This document shows positions 52,002 to 61,430 of a DNA stretch of 64,000 nucleotides, piece after piece. The notes beneath the pieces are model-generated. The model searched no databases. It was not told the origin of the DNA and saw only the letters and a list, made by a program, of their open reading frames with translations. Both the position numbers and the translations under genes were made by a program. Position 1 is the stretch's first letter; every line of letters starts with the position of its first letter. Source of the stretch: RGIG8748 sp045544515 (lineage in GTDB: Bacteria; Bacillota; Clostridia; UMGS1810); assembly GCA_045544515.1 (NCBI GenBank), contig JAZPZD010000004.1:75510-139509 (forward strand). Reading direction: 5' to 3'.

Positions 52002-52030
52002 TTGACATTTTATGCCATATGTGGTAAAGT
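52002..52030 (+). promoter_or_regulatory. Cold-shock gene promoter
   Basis: TTGACA (52002-52007), 17 bases, TAAAGT (52025-52030). The leader has a 7-bp hairpin, CGACATA-CGGA-TATGTCG (52065-52082), ending 6 bases before AGGAGGT. Confidence 0.75.
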
Positions 52031-52102
52031 AGGATAAAGACTAAACATGGTCTGAATTTTTGTACGACATACGGATATGTCGCATTTAGGAGGTACGCAG
52101 CA

Positions 52103-52303
52103 ATGCAAAAAGGTACAGTAAAATGGTTCAATGCAGAAAAGGGTTATGGCTTTATTGAGTGTGAAGACGGCAGCGATGTTTTCGTTCATTTCTCAGCTAT
52201 CAATATGGAAGGCTACAAGACACTTGCTGAAGGTGATGCAGTAGAATTTGAAGTAATTGATGGTAATAAGGGTCCTCAGGCAGCTAATGTTGTTAAGGCG
52301 TAA
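52103..52303 (+). CDS. Cold-shock protein (CspA family)
   Basis: A 66-residue OB-fold RNA chaperone with both RNA-binding motifs, KGYGFIE (RNP1) and VFVHFSAI (RNP2), and the start MQKGTVKWFNAEKG. It melts mRNA secondary structure in the cold or in rapid growth. A 70-base leader with a hairpin precedes it and a strong terminator follows. Confidence 0.96.
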   Translation: MQKGTVKWFNAEKGYGFIECEDGSDVFVHFSAINMEGYKTLAEGDAVEFEVIDGNKGPQAANVVKA

Positions 52304-52348
52304 GCTGAAAAAGGATTATTATATAAATAATTTAATTCTATTATGCAA

Positions 52349-52380
52349 AAAACGCCTCTCCGTAAGCGGAGAGGCGTTTT
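52349..52380 (+). terminator. Intrinsic terminator of the cold-shock gene
   Basis: A 14-bp stem, AAAACGCCTCTCCG with CGGAGAGGCGTTTT around a TAAG loop, ends in T residues and has A residues on the other side, so it can work in both directions. Confidence 0.9.
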
Positions 52381-52410
52381 GAATATGTATAGTGTTCGAG
52401 GTGAAATAAT

Positions 52411-53298
52411 ATGTCCGATAACAATCAGATAATTGATTTAATAAGGCAATCGGATGCCAAATTCAGCAAGAGTCAAAAGAGGATTGCCGACTATATAACC
52501 AACCACTATGACAATGCCGCATTTATGACTGCTGCAAAGCTTGCACAGGTTGTTTCGGTAAGCGAATCCACAGTTGTTCGTTTTGCTGCGGAGCTTGGAT
52601 ACGAAGGATACCCCGAATTTCAGATTGCTCTGCGAGAACTTATCAAAAACAAGCTGACACCGCTGCAAAGAATGGGCATCACATCAAATAAAATCGGTGA
52701 CAAGGATATCTTGCGAAAGGTTGTATCCTCTGATATAGAAAAACTTAGGCAGACGCTCGATACTGTAAGCAGCGAGGATTTTGAATGTACTATTGATGCA
52801 CTTACCAATGCAAAGACTGTTTATATTTTGGGCGCAAGAACCTGCTATTCGCTGGCATCCTTTTTGGAAATTTATCTCAATATGCTCCTTGACAATGTCA
52901 AGTTTGTAGCACATAGTGCGTCGAGCGATGTGTTTGAACAGATGCACAAGATAGGCCCGGACGATGTTCTTGTTGCAATAAGCTACCCCAGATATTCCGG
53001 CAGGACACTAAACGCCGTAAAATTTGCATCCGAAAGAGGTGCAAAGGTCATTGCCATAACAGACAGCGATGTTTCGCCTATAGTTGCACATTCAACATAT
53101 TCGCTGATTGCAGGATGCGACTTGGGCAATTTTGTTGATTCTTTGGTAGCACCTCTTAGTCTTATCAATGCTCTTATTGTGGCGATTGTTATGAGAAACA
53201 AAGAAAGGGCAATCGCATCTTTTAATTCGCTTGAGAGCATATGGGACAAGTACAGAGCGTACCGCACTATAGAGGACACAAATGTTTCGGAGGGTTAA
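52411..53298 (+). CDS. RpiR/MurR family transcriptional regulator
   Basis: A 295-residue regulator. The N-terminal HTH_6 domain (about 1-80) has FSKSQKRIADYI and SVSESTVVRFAAELGYEGYPEF; the C-terminal SIS domain (about 125-265) binds a phosphosugar (VYILGARTCYSLA, AISYPRYSGRTLNAV). Family members control sugar-phosphate or amino-sugar use. No sugar genes are adjacent. The flavoprotein gene starts directly at the stop, so the two are co-transcribed. Confidence 0.92.
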   Translation: MSDNNQIIDLIRQSDAKFSKSQKRIADYITNHYDNAAFMTAAKLAQVVSVSESTVVRFAAELGYEGYPEFQIALRELIKNKLTPLQRMGITSNKIGDKDILRKVVSSDIEKLRQTLDTVSSEDFECTIDALTNAKTVYILGARTCYSLASFLEIYLNMLLDNVKFVAHSASSDVFEQMHKIGPDDVLVAISYPRYSGRTLNAVKFASERGAKVIAITDSDVSPIVAHSTYSLIAGCDLGNFVDSLVAPLSLINALIVAIVMRNKERAIASFNSLESIWDKYRAYRTIEDTNVSEG

Positions 53299-54513
53299 AT
53301 GTCAGTAGTTGTAATTGGCGGAGGTCCCGCAGGAATGATGGCTGCAATAGTGGCAGCTTCGAGAGGGAAAAAGGTAATTCTTATAGAAAAAAATTCTTCC
53401 CTCGGCAAGAAACTTCTCATAACCGGAAAGGGAAGATGCAATATCACAAATAACTGCGATATATCTGAATTTATACCAAATGTACCTGTAAACGGCAGCT
53501 TCCTTTACAGTGCTTTTTATACCTTTAGCAATACCGATTTGATATCAATGCTAAATAGGGCCGGTCTTGAAACCAAAGTAGAAAGGGGAGAGAGAGTTTT
53601 CCCCGTAACAGACAAGGCAGCTGATGTGTTAAAAGCACTTATGCGTCTTTTAAAGCACTATGATGTCAAAGTGGTAAGTGCCTGCGTTACAGAAATAAAA
53701 TCAGACGGCAATGACAAAATTGTAGTTGTTAATAAAAACAAAATTATAAAATGCTCATCTGTTGTAATTGCTACAGGCGGAGTCAGCTATCCGAGGACCG
53801 GCTCCACCGGTGACGGATATTCTTTTGCAAAGGCAATGGGGCACAGTATAACACCCATTAAGCCGTCGCTTGTGCCAATGTGCGTAAAATCGCCGTATAT
53901 TGCGCAACTTATGGGCTTGTCGCTAAAAAACATATCCATAAAAGTTTTTGAAAACACCAAGTGTATATACGAGGATTTTGGAGAGATGCTCTTTACTCAC
54001 TATGGATTAAGCGGCCCTGTGATATTAAGTGCAAGCTCACATATGAGAGATTTTGACAAAAATAAATACAAGATAAGCATAGACTTAAAGCCTGCACTTG
54101 ATTTTGAAACACTTGACAGGCGAATACTCAGAGATTTTGAAAAGGGTAAGAACAAGATATTTTCCAATTCTTTGGGTGACCTTCTTCCGCAGAAAATGAT
54201 AATGCCGATTGTAAAACTAAGCGGAATTTCTCCGGACAAAAAGGTTAACGAAATTACCAAAGACGAGAGAAAGAGGCTTGTTAATCTTTTAAAAGACATC
54301 TCCTTTGATGTAGCATCGCTACGGCCTGTATCCGAGGCGATAATAACCTCGGGAGGAGTATGTGTCAAGCAAATCAATCCAAAGACTATGGAGTCCAAAC
54401 TTTGCCCCGGTGTTTACTTTGCCGGAGAGGTGATAGATGTCGATGCATACACAGGCGGATTTAATCTGCAGATTGCGTTTTCTACAGGTTATCTTGCCGG
54501 AATGAATGTATAA
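53299..54513 (+). CDS. BaiN/HI0933-like NAD(P)/FAD-dependent flavoprotein
   Basis: A 404-residue flavoprotein with an N-terminal FAD site (VVIGGGPAGMMAA), the family motif LLITGKGRCNITN, GVSYPRTGSTGDGY, and the C-terminal GEVIDVDAYTGGFNLQIAFSTG. Members reduce diverse substrates; BaiN acts in bile acid metabolism, but most relatives have unknown roles, so bile acid reduction should not be assumed. It starts at the base after the regulator stop, behind GGAGG. Confidence 0.88.
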   Translation: MSVVVIGGGPAGMMAAIVAASRGKKVILIEKNSSLGKKLLITGKGRCNITNNCDISEFIPNVPVNGSFLYSAFYTFSNTDLISMLNRAGLETKVERGERVFPVTDKAADVLKALMRLLKHYDVKVVSACVTEIKSDGNDKIVVVNKNKIIKCSSVVIATGGVSYPRTGSTGDGYSFAKAMGHSITPIKPSLVPMCVKSPYIAQLMGLSLKNISIKVFENTKCIYEDFGEMLFTHYGLSGPVILSASSHMRDFDKNKYKISIDLKPALDFETLDRRILRDFEKGKNKIFSNSLGDLLPQKMIMPIVKLSGISPDKKVNEITKDERKRLVNLLKDISFDVASLRPVSEAIITSGGVCVKQINPKTMESKLCPGVYFAGEVIDVDAYTGGFNLQIAFSTGYLAGMNV

Positions 54514-54538
54514 AGTTTTCTTAAATATGGAATAAATA

Positions 54539-54970
54539 GTGTATAACAATTTGGCGGTGATTAAAATAAAGAGGCTTGTTATACTGATACTTATTCCTTT
54601 GTGTTTGCTTTTTATAATACAAATTTGTCTTAAAAATCCCGAAACCAGAGAACTTTTTACAGATATTGAGGAAAAGGAAAACATTAATTACTCAAAAAAA
54701 GTGCCCGATGCAAAAACGAGAATAAAGATTACCGTTACAGACGGCAGTGCTGTAGATGCTTTTGTATTGTATAACGGCAGAGAAATCTGCCGTATCAAAG
54801 AAGATTTTGCCGAATTTGTGGTAAACTGTAACGGAATATTAGAAATAAAAAACAACAGCGGTGTGCCTTTTTGGGCAACCGCTGAAATCTGTGAAAATAC
54901 AGGTGAAATAATAATAAATAATTCCTACTTTACTAAAGGAATAAAGGTTCTTTGCACTGTCAGTGTATAA
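54539..54970 (+). CDS. Hypothetical membrane-anchored protein
   Basis: A 143-residue protein with an N-terminal hydrophobic helix (about 12-30) and an outside part with beta-rich character (RIKITVTDGSAVDAFVLYNG and FAEFVVNCNGILEIKN). It is not recognised; it may be a small sortase-independent surface or spore-related protein. The start is uncertain: GTG at 54539, TTG at 54551 and GTG at 54557 are all possible and none has a clear ribosome site. The 3' end overlaps hemZ by 11 bases. Confidence 0.65.
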   Translation: MYNNLAVIKIKRLVILILIPLCLLFIIQICLKNPETRELFTDIEEKENINYSKKVPDAKTRIKITVTDGSAVDAFVLYNGREICRIKEDFAEFVVNCNGILEIKNNSGVPFWATAEICENTGEIIINNSYFTKGIKVLCTVSV

Positions 54971-54983
54971 GGACCTTTTTTCT
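54943..54983 (+). terminator. Terminator overlapping the 3' end of the hypothetical gene
   Basis: AAAGGTTCTT (54943-54952) pairs with AAGGACCTTT (54969-54978), with an inner CACTG/CAGTG stem, and runs into T residues. The stop codon lies within the hairpin. Confidence 0.7.
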
Positions 54984-56387
54984 TTCAAGCATTTCGTCTA
55001 TTCGTTTGATGTATTCCGATACTTCCTTTACATTAAAAATCCTGTCTATTCTGGAACCGTCTATAATCTTGGTAGATGCACCTGCGCCTATTGCATAGAT
55101 GCTTTGGACTTCTTCCATTATGTATACATTATACAGACATTCGTGACCTTCGTCGCAGTATCCCACATTTTCCAGATTACCCAGCATATTTTTCTGCCGG
55201 TACATATAATAGGGGGATTTATTCATCGATTGCATCACAGACGAAGCCGCTTCGAGCATATTATTAACCGTAGAGGAGGCGGCTTTGGTGTACATAGAAT
55301 ACTTTTCGTCAAGGAATGAGCCGCGTTTAATAGACATTGTATGTACTGTAACGCTCTGAGGGTTTAGCTTTTCTATTTCGTTTAGAGTATGAGCAAAGTC
55401 ATTTTCGTCTTCATCGGGAAGCCCTGCAATAAGGTCCATGTTTATGTGCGAAAAGCCATACTTTTTTGCCATTTCGTATGTGTTGATTATGTCCTCGGGG
55501 CTATGCCTTCTGCCAATTAGGTCAAGTGTCTTCTGGTTCATAGTCTGGGGGTTTATGCTTATCCTGGAAATGTCAAAATCTCGTATTATCCGTAGCTTTT
55601 CGTCTGTAATAGTATCTGGTCTGCCGGCTTCGAGAGTGTATTCTCTTACTTTTGACATATCAAAACAGGTTTTTAGCTCTGTCAAAAGTCGAAACAGCTG
55701 TTTTTCAGAAATGGCAGTGGGTGTACCGCCTCCGATATATACAGTGTCCAAGGTCAGATTGTTGTTTTTAATAATTTCCGCAGTGTATTTGATTTCTTTG
55801 CACAGGGCATCCATGTACGGCTCTGTGAGTGTGTTGGAAAATTTGATGGATTGCGAGGTAAACGAACAGTAAAGACATCTTGTAGGACAAAAGGGTATAC
55901 CTACATAAAGACTTACCGAATTTTGCGGCATTGCATCAATAAGTGCCTTTTCCCTCTGGCTTACATCTATAGCGAGCTTTGTCTTGGTGTCGCTGCATTC
56001 AAAATTGTTTTTAAAGTGATTTTCGATTTCTGCCAATCCAAAACCCTGATTGCTCATTTCTCTTGCTATTTTGCTTGGCCTAATTCCTGTAATAAGGCCC
56101 CAGGGCAGATTGGTGCCGAGAGCCTTTTTCATAACCTCGTTTACACATTTTTTGAAGTTTGTTCTATTATATGTATCCTTTTTGACGGTGAAAGTGTATT
56201 CTTTTTTATCATAAAAAAGGAAAGCCGAATATACATAGCTTTCCTTTTCTTTTGTTAATTTGGTGTAGAGATAATCTTCGCCCGAGGGGATGGTATCGCT
56301 AACCTCAAGTTTGATTTTTGGAATATGAGCACTTATCATTTCGCGGACTGCGTACTCTTCGTTGTGATTTTCAAGTATTATTTTCAT
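54960..56387 (-). CDS. hemZ: HemZ-type coproporphyrinogen III oxidase-like radical SAM protein
   Basis: A 475-residue HemN/HemZ relative. The N-terminal ~160 residues are the HemZ extension (WGLITGIRPSK), followed by a radical SAM core with GIPFCPTRCLYCSF (CX3CX2C, about 170), IGGGTPTA, TLEAGRPDT and MDLIAGLPDE. It may oxidise coproporphyrinogen or act as a heme-handling enzyme; biochemical roles of HemZ remain uncertain. It lies 5 bases after the MBL gene on the minus strand. Confidence 0.9.
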   Translation of the reverse strand: MKIILENHNEEYAVREMISAHIPKIKLEVSDTIPSGEDYLYTKLTKEKESYVYSAFLFYDKKEYTFTVKKDTYNRTNFKKCVNEVMKKALGTNLPWGLITGIRPSKIAREMSNQGFGLAEIENHFKNNFECSDTKTKLAIDVSQREKALIDAMPQNSVSLYVGIPFCPTRCLYCSFTSQSIKFSNTLTEPYMDALCKEIKYTAEIIKNNNLTLDTVYIGGGTPTAISEKQLFRLLTELKTCFDMSKVREYTLEAGRPDTITDEKLRIIRDFDISRISINPQTMNQKTLDLIGRRHSPEDIINTYEMAKKYGFSHINMDLIAGLPDEDENDFAHTLNEIEKLNPQSVTVHTMSIKRGSFLDEKYSMYTKAASSTVNNMLEAASSVMQSMNKSPYYMYRQKNMLGNLENVGYCDEGHECLYNVYIMEEVQSIYAIGAGASTKIIDGSRIDRIFNVKEVSEYIKRIDEMLERKKVLIH

Positions 56388-56392
56388 ATCAG

Positions 56393-57016
56393 TTACTTTC
56401 TTACAAACGGATTGTTTTCTTTTTCGTATCCCACAGTTGTCGGACTGTTGTGTCCGGGATAAATCATTGTGTCATCGGGTAGGGCATATATTTTTGATTT
56501 TATAGAGCTTTGGAGCTCATCAAAGCTTCCGCCGGGGAAATCGCATCTTCCTACAGATAAACGGAAAATCGTATCTCCGGAAAAGAGTGCCCCCTCTGCC
56601 AGAATACACATACTGCCTTTGGTGTGACCCGGCGTATGCAAAAACTTAATCTCGCTTTTGCCAAACGGGAGTGCGTCGCCGTCTGACACCAAAATATCGG
56701 CTTTGCTTATCGGAGATGCCTCACCAAAAGCCGAGCAGAGATTGATGTCACCGTTATTTAATGCCTTTTCTTCCGCGTTGCAAATTACGATTTTTGCATC
56801 AAACTCATTTTTGATATCATCCAACGCACCTATGTGGTCTACATGTGCATGAGTAAGTATTATATATCTAAGGTTTCCCGATGCTTCTTTTATCATTTTT
56901 ATGGCGATATCGCTCTCGTCGCCGGGGTCTACCACAAATATATCCTTGGTATCTTCGTCGCATACCAGATAGAAATTGGCACCCATAGAGCCGAGAGGGG
57001 CAGATTTTATGTTCAT
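56393..57016 (-). CDS. MBL-fold metallohydrolase (glyoxalase II-like)
   Basis: A 207-residue metallo-beta-lactamase-fold hydrolase with THAHVDHIGA (binuclear zinc site), HTPGHTKGSM, FSGDTIF and the final YPGHNSPTT. Thioester hydrolysis is likely; the physiological substrate is unknown. It lies in the conserved rel-(dtd)-MBL-hemZ order, 19 bases after rel. Confidence 0.92.
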   Translation of the reverse strand: MNIKSAPLGSMGANFYLVCDEDTKDIFVVDPGDESDIAIKMIKEASGNLRYIILTHAHVDHIGALDDIKNEFDAKIVICNAEEKALNNGDINLCSAFGEASPISKADILVSDGDALPFGKSEIKFLHTPGHTKGSMCILAEGALFSGDTIFRLSVGRCDFPGGSFDELQSSIKSKIYALPDDTMIYPGHNSPTTVGYEKENNPFVRK

Positions 57017-57035
57017 ATTATCCCTCTTTACAAAT

Positions 57036-59231
57036 TTAGTTGTTTCGTGTTACTTCTATAAGGTCATTTAGTTTGCCAAGCTTTTTGATAAGAAGATTGA
57101 GCTGGTCTGTATTTGTAACCTCCACAGAAATTTCCACAATACCAAGACCGTCTTTGGTAGAACGGGCATTCAAGGTCTTTAGTGCCACTTTGGTTTCGTT
57201 TACAACATTTGCAACCTCAAGCACAAGACCGGCTCTGTCTGCACATACAACCTTTAGCTTGGAAATGTACGAGCTTACAGCGTTTGTTTCCCACGAAACA
57301 TCAATAAGCCTTGCTCTCTCTTTCTCGTCTTTGTACATTGCGGCAACATTGATGCAGTCCTGTCTGTGTATGGAAACACCTCTGCCGCGTGTTATATATC
57401 CGATAATTTTATCACCGGGAACGGGCGAACAACACTGCGAATAACGGATAAGGCAGTTTTCTATTCCTTTTACAACTATTCCGTTAGATGAGCCTTTGGA
57501 TTTCGAGGATGATGCATTTCCCGTAGCAATAGCTACAATAGGTTCTGCCTTGGCATTTGTTTTTTTGTATTCGTCTTTTAACTTGGTAATAAGGTTTGCA
57601 AGGTTAAGACCGCCATATCCCAGATTTGCAAACAGGTCTTCCTCGGAGGCGTAACCATATCTTTTTACAATGCGGGCAATATAGTCGGGGGAGTTAAGTT
57701 CAAGACCGCCAAGACCCTGACGCTTCAGTTCTTTTTCGAGCATATCTTTGCCAAGAACTATGTTTTCCTCGCGGTTTTCTTTCTTAAACCATGCATTAAT
57801 CTTGTTTCTTGCCTGACTGGTTTTGATGATTTTGAGCCAATCCATACTCGGACCGTGTACAGCCGACGAAGTGATTATTTCTACAATATCACCGTTTTTG
57901 AGCTGATATTCCAGAGGCACTATCTTGCCATTTACCTTGGCACCTTGCATCTTGTAGCCTATGGCAGAATGTATGCTGAATGCAAAATCAACAGGAGTAG
58001 AGCCTGCGGGGAAAGAGAGAACATCGCCCTTTGGCGAAAATACAAACACCTGGTCTGTAAACAGGTCTATTCGCAGTGTTTGCAAAAATTCCTCTTCACT
58101 CTTGGCATCATTCTGAACATCAAGAAGCTGACGCACCCACTGGAATTTTTGTTCCATATCGGGCGAGGAATTTGCCTTGCCTTCTTTGTACTTCCAATGT
58201 GCTGCGATACCGTTTTCGGCAATTTCGTGCATTTCCTTTGTTCGTATCTGTATTTCAAATGGTCTGCCGTCTGTGCCGATTACCGTGGTATGAAGAGATT
58301 GATACATATTGGGTTTGGGCATTGCAATGTAGTCTTTAAATCTTCCGGGCATTGGCTTGTACAGTTCGTGTGCCGCACCCAGTGCCGCATAACAGTCACT
58401 TACTGTATCTGTTACAATTCGAACAGCAAACAGATCATATATCTGGTCAAGCGTTTTGTTTTGAGTAAACATCTTTCTGTATATACTGTAAAAGTGTTTC
58501 GGTCTGCCGTCTATTGTGCAGTTGATATTAAGCTCGGCAAGCTTTTGCTTCAAATCCAGCTTGATTAAGTCAATATACTGTTCGCGTTCCTGACGCTTTT
58601 GATTTATACCCTTCATTATTTCGTAGTATGCGATAGGGTCTATATATTTAAGCGACAAATCTTCAAGCTCCCACTTGATTTTGTACATACCGAGTCTGTG
58701 AGCAAGCGGAGCAAAAACAGAGAGGGTTTCTCTCGCTTTTTCTCTTTGCTTTTCTTCGCTCATACTGATAAGAGTACTCAAGTTGTGCATTCTGTCTGCA
58801 AACTTGATAATAATTACGCGGATGTCGCTTGCCATTGCCAGAAACATCTTTCTTAAGTTCTCCATATCGCGTTCTTCTTTGTTGGAAAACTCAATCTTGT
58901 CAAGTTTGGTAACACCGTCGACAAGAAGTGATACCTGCTCGCCAAAAAGATTGGTTATATCTTCTCTGGAGTAGGAGGTATCCTCTACGACATCGTGCAA
59001 GAGTGCAGCACAAATAGAGTCGGTATCCATCTGCATACCGGCAACAGTTGTGGCAACCGCAAGAGGATGTGTAATATACGGAGTACCCGAAATCCTCTTT
59101 TGATCCTTGTGGGCATCGTCGGCAAGATGATATGCTCTGGTTATTTTGTCGATATCTGCTTTGGGATTGTATGATTTTACGGTTTCTATTAACTTTTCAA
59201 AGGTTGAATTTGGCAATGTAACCGCCTCCAA
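57036..59231 (-). CDS. rel: Bifunctional (p)ppGpp synthetase/hydrolase Rel
   Basis: A 731-residue long RSH protein governing the stringent response. The HD hydrolase domain has LLHDVVEDT (about 75); the synthetase domain has GRPKHFYSIYRKM, RFKDYIAMPKPNMYQS (RxKD as in bifunctional enzymes) and EIQIRTKEMH. TGS (FSPKGDVLSFPAGSTPVDFAF, about 390) and a C-terminal ACT domain (about 655-731) follow. Both halves look active. It starts 3 bases after recJ. Confidence 0.97.
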   Translation of the reverse strand: MEAVTLPNSTFEKLIETVKSYNPKADIDKITRAYHLADDAHKDQKRISGTPYITHPLAVATTVAGMQMDTDSICAALLHDVVEDTSYSREDITNLFGEQVSLLVDGVTKLDKIEFSNKEERDMENLRKMFLAMASDIRVIIIKFADRMHNLSTLISMSEEKQREKARETLSVFAPLAHRLGMYKIKWELEDLSLKYIDPIAYYEIMKGINQKRQEREQYIDLIKLDLKQKLAELNINCTIDGRPKHFYSIYRKMFTQNKTLDQIYDLFAVRIVTDTVSDCYAALGAAHELYKPMPGRFKDYIAMPKPNMYQSLHTTVIGTDGRPFEIQIRTKEMHEIAENGIAAHWKYKEGKANSSPDMEQKFQWVRQLLDVQNDAKSEEEFLQTLRIDLFTDQVFVFSPKGDVLSFPAGSTPVDFAFSIHSAIGYKMQGAKVNGKIVPLEYQLKNGDIVEIITSSAVHGPSMDWLKIIKTSQARNKINAWFKKENREENIVLGKDMLEKELKRQGLGGLELNSPDYIARIVKRYGYASEEDLFANLGYGGLNLANLITKLKDEYKKTNAKAEPIVAIATGNASSSKSKGSSNGIVVKGIENCLIRYSQCCSPVPGDKIIGYITRGRGVSIHRQDCINVAAMYKDEKERARLIDVSWETNAVSSYISKLKVVCADRAGLVLEVANVVNETKVALKTLNARSTKDGLGIVEISVEVTNTDQLNLLIKKLGKLNDLIEVTRNN

Positions 59232-59234
59232 AAT

Positions 59235-61220
59235 TTAGTCTGCTTTGTGTTTAATATATGTTTCGGACAAATCAAGGTTTGTCTTATTATGGTAGTTTTC
59301 GCCTTTGCTTATTACATATGTGTTTCCTTTTTTGTCCGGGTTAAGTATACCCAGTTCGCAAAAGATTTTCATTGCAATATCAAACTTTCTGCTTTTAAGC
59401 ACGCATTTTTCACCGTCGGACAAACTCACAAAAAAATTCCTATCAAAGACAAAGATGCCTTTTTCTATGTTGTGTCTGACGGCTTTGAAAATATCTTCGA
59501 GCTCTTTTTTGGATATTATGTCATTTAGCTTTGATGGATGAATATCCCGGACTATAAATTGAGCCTTGGTATTTCCGCGGAAAACATTTATGTTAAGAAT
59601 TCCTGCAACAGAAATATACTCGCCCTCGCAAAAATCACTGGTTACATCACACATACCAAAAGCCGGCATTTCTATTGTTAAATTGTCCTTGCTGACAGTT
59701 ATAAACGCGTGCTTGTTGTCTTGTGTATAGCGGATGGATTTGATTAATAAATCCTCTATGCAAAATACGGGTGAGGGATTTTCTATTCCGTATGGTTCAA
59801 GCACCTTGAGAGAGTTTACAAGCTCGGTATTGATATCCTCAAGGTCTATTACACAGTCTATTGTCAGCTTTGGTGTGAGAACATCTTCTGTAAGCAGAGG
59901 CAGAGCATTCTTATTAAGAGTATCTCTCAAAGCATCTGCTTTGTCTGCTTTCACAGTAAATCCGGCTGCCAGTTCGTGACCGCCAAATCTCAACAAGTTG
60001 TCATCCGACATAGATAACAAATCAAAGAGATTAAGCCCCTTTATGCTTCTGCCGGACGCCTTGCCTGTGCTATCGGGGTTAATGCTCACAACTGCACTGG
60101 GCTTGTAGTATCTCTCGGTAATTTTAGAAGAAACAATACCGATTATTCCGTGTGCCCAGCCTTCTTTTGCAACGAGTATGAAGCTGTCTTTGTCGTACTC
60201 ATTTTTCTCTATGATTTCTATAGCTTCAGCAAAGATTTTTTGTTCTTCCTTTTGTCTTTGCCTGTTGCAATCATCAAGCTGCTGTGCTTTTTTTAATGCG
60301 TCGTAATAATTATCGCACATAAGAAGCTCCACAGAAAGATTTGCCTTCGACATTCTGCCTGCGGCGTTTAGCCTCGGAGCTATTCCAAAGCTTATATCCG
60401 AAGAACAGAGAGTATTTATATCAATCCCCGAAATGTCAATAAGTGCCTTAAGACCTGCGTTTTCGGTAGATTTTAACTTTTCTATTCCTGCTTTTGCAAT
60501 GTATCGGTTTTCTCCTTTAAGTGTTACCATATCGGCAATAGTGCCGATAGCAGCTATGTCACAATATTTAAAAAACACTTTCTTGTCAAGACCAGACAGT
60601 GCATATACCAGCTTGAATGCAACACCAACACCTGCAAGAGCATCAAATGGATATCCCGACGAAGTAATTTTGGGATTAATTACAGCATAGGCATCGGGGA
60701 TGGTTTCTTTTAGCGAGTGATGGTCTGTAATTATAACATCAATCCCGCATTTTTTAGCATAATCCACCTCTTCAAATGCAGTAATACCCAAATCGACAGT
60801 AACTATCAATCTGACACCGATTTCTTCGAGTGTATTTATGGCACCGATATTCATACCGTATCCTTCCTCAATTCTGTCGGGGATATAGTATATTACATCT
60901 GCACCAATGGATTTAAGGTAATCAAAAAGCAAATATGTTGCTGTAATTCCGTCAACATCATAATCACCGTAAACGGCTATTTTTTCGTTTTGGTAAATTG
61001 CGTTTTTGATTCTGTCTGTCGCCTTTTGCATATCGTTTAAAAGGTATGGATCTACAAAGCTTTCGCTGCCGACTGACAGAAAATCTTTTGCTTCTTCAAG
61101 ACTAAAGCCTCTTGCACACAAAACTTTTGCTGCAAGGTGAGAAATGTTAGCTTCTTCTGATATACGCAGTGTTGTGTCATTTTCTGTATATGGCATAATC
61201 CATTTTTTTGTTTTATGCAT
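59235..61220 (-). CDS. recJ: Single-stranded-DNA-specific exonuclease RecJ
   Basis: A 661-residue DHH/DHHA1 nuclease degrading single-stranded DNA 5' to 3' in recombination and repair. It has VYGDYDVDGITAT (motif I), VDLGITA, ITDHHSLKE (DHH), LAGVGVAFKL and the DHHA1 motif GWAHGIIGIVSSK. The C-terminal OB-like region ends with a short tail. The ATG at 61220 has only a weak ribosome site. It is the first gene of recJ-rel-MBL-hemZ. Confidence 0.95.
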   Translation of the reverse strand: MHKTKKWIMPYTENDTTLRISEEANISHLAAKVLCARGFSLEEAKDFLSVGSESFVDPYLLNDMQKATDRIKNAIYQNEKIAVYGDYDVDGITATYLLFDYLKSIGADVIYYIPDRIEEGYGMNIGAINTLEEIGVRLIVTVDLGITAFEEVDYAKKCGIDVIITDHHSLKETIPDAYAVINPKITSSGYPFDALAGVGVAFKLVYALSGLDKKVFFKYCDIAAIGTIADMVTLKGENRYIAKAGIEKLKSTENAGLKALIDISGIDINTLCSSDISFGIAPRLNAAGRMSKANLSVELLMCDNYYDALKKAQQLDDCNRQRQKEEQKIFAEAIEIIEKNEYDKDSFILVAKEGWAHGIIGIVSSKITERYYKPSAVVSINPDSTGKASGRSIKGLNLFDLLSMSDDNLLRFGGHELAAGFTVKADKADALRDTLNKNALPLLTEDVLTPKLTIDCVIDLEDINTELVNSLKVLEPYGIENPSPVFCIEDLLIKSIRYTQDNKHAFITVSKDNLTIEMPAFGMCDVTSDFCEGEYISVAGILNINVFRGNTKAQFIVRDIHPSKLNDIISKKELEDIFKAVRHNIEKGIFVFDRNFFVSLSDGEKCVLKSRKFDIAMKIFCELGILNPDKKGNTYVISKGENYHNKTNLDLSETYIKHKAD

Positions 61221-61261
61221 ATTCTAACACCACGCTTACTAAAAAATAATATTATTTTAAT

Positions 61262-61290
61262 ATTATAACATTTAAACAAACAAAGTGCAA
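61262..61290 (-). promoter_or_regulatory. Promoter of the recJ-rel operon (TTGCAC type)
   Basis: On the minus strand TTGCAC (61285-61290), 17-base spacer, TATAAT (61262-61267). Confidence 0.7.
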
Positions 61291-61343
61291 GAAATATTTA
61301 TATATTGCTTTATATATTATTTAAATATATAGGACAAAAAATA

Positions 61344-61399
61344 TTGACTTTAATAGGTAAAATATAGTATAATAATATGTCTGTAATTATAGACATATT
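61344..61399 (+). promoter_or_regulatory. asnA promoter and leader hairpin
   Basis: TTGACT (61344-61349), 18 bases, TATAAT (61368-61373). A 9-bp hairpin AATATGTCT/AGACATATT (61374-61399) begins right behind the -10. The leader is too short for a T-box. Confidence 0.65.
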
Positions 61400-61430
61400 G
61401 TCTGTAAACCTATAAAAAGGAGGAAACGGC

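Noticed and set aside
53299..54513. Naming the flavoprotein as a bile acid reductase (BaiN)
   Set aside because: The family is broad and there are no bai genes nearby, so only the fold-level name is supported.
61374..61430. T-box for asparagine before asnA-asnS
   Set aside because: The leader has one 9-bp hairpin and no T-box consensus or specifier-loop space.
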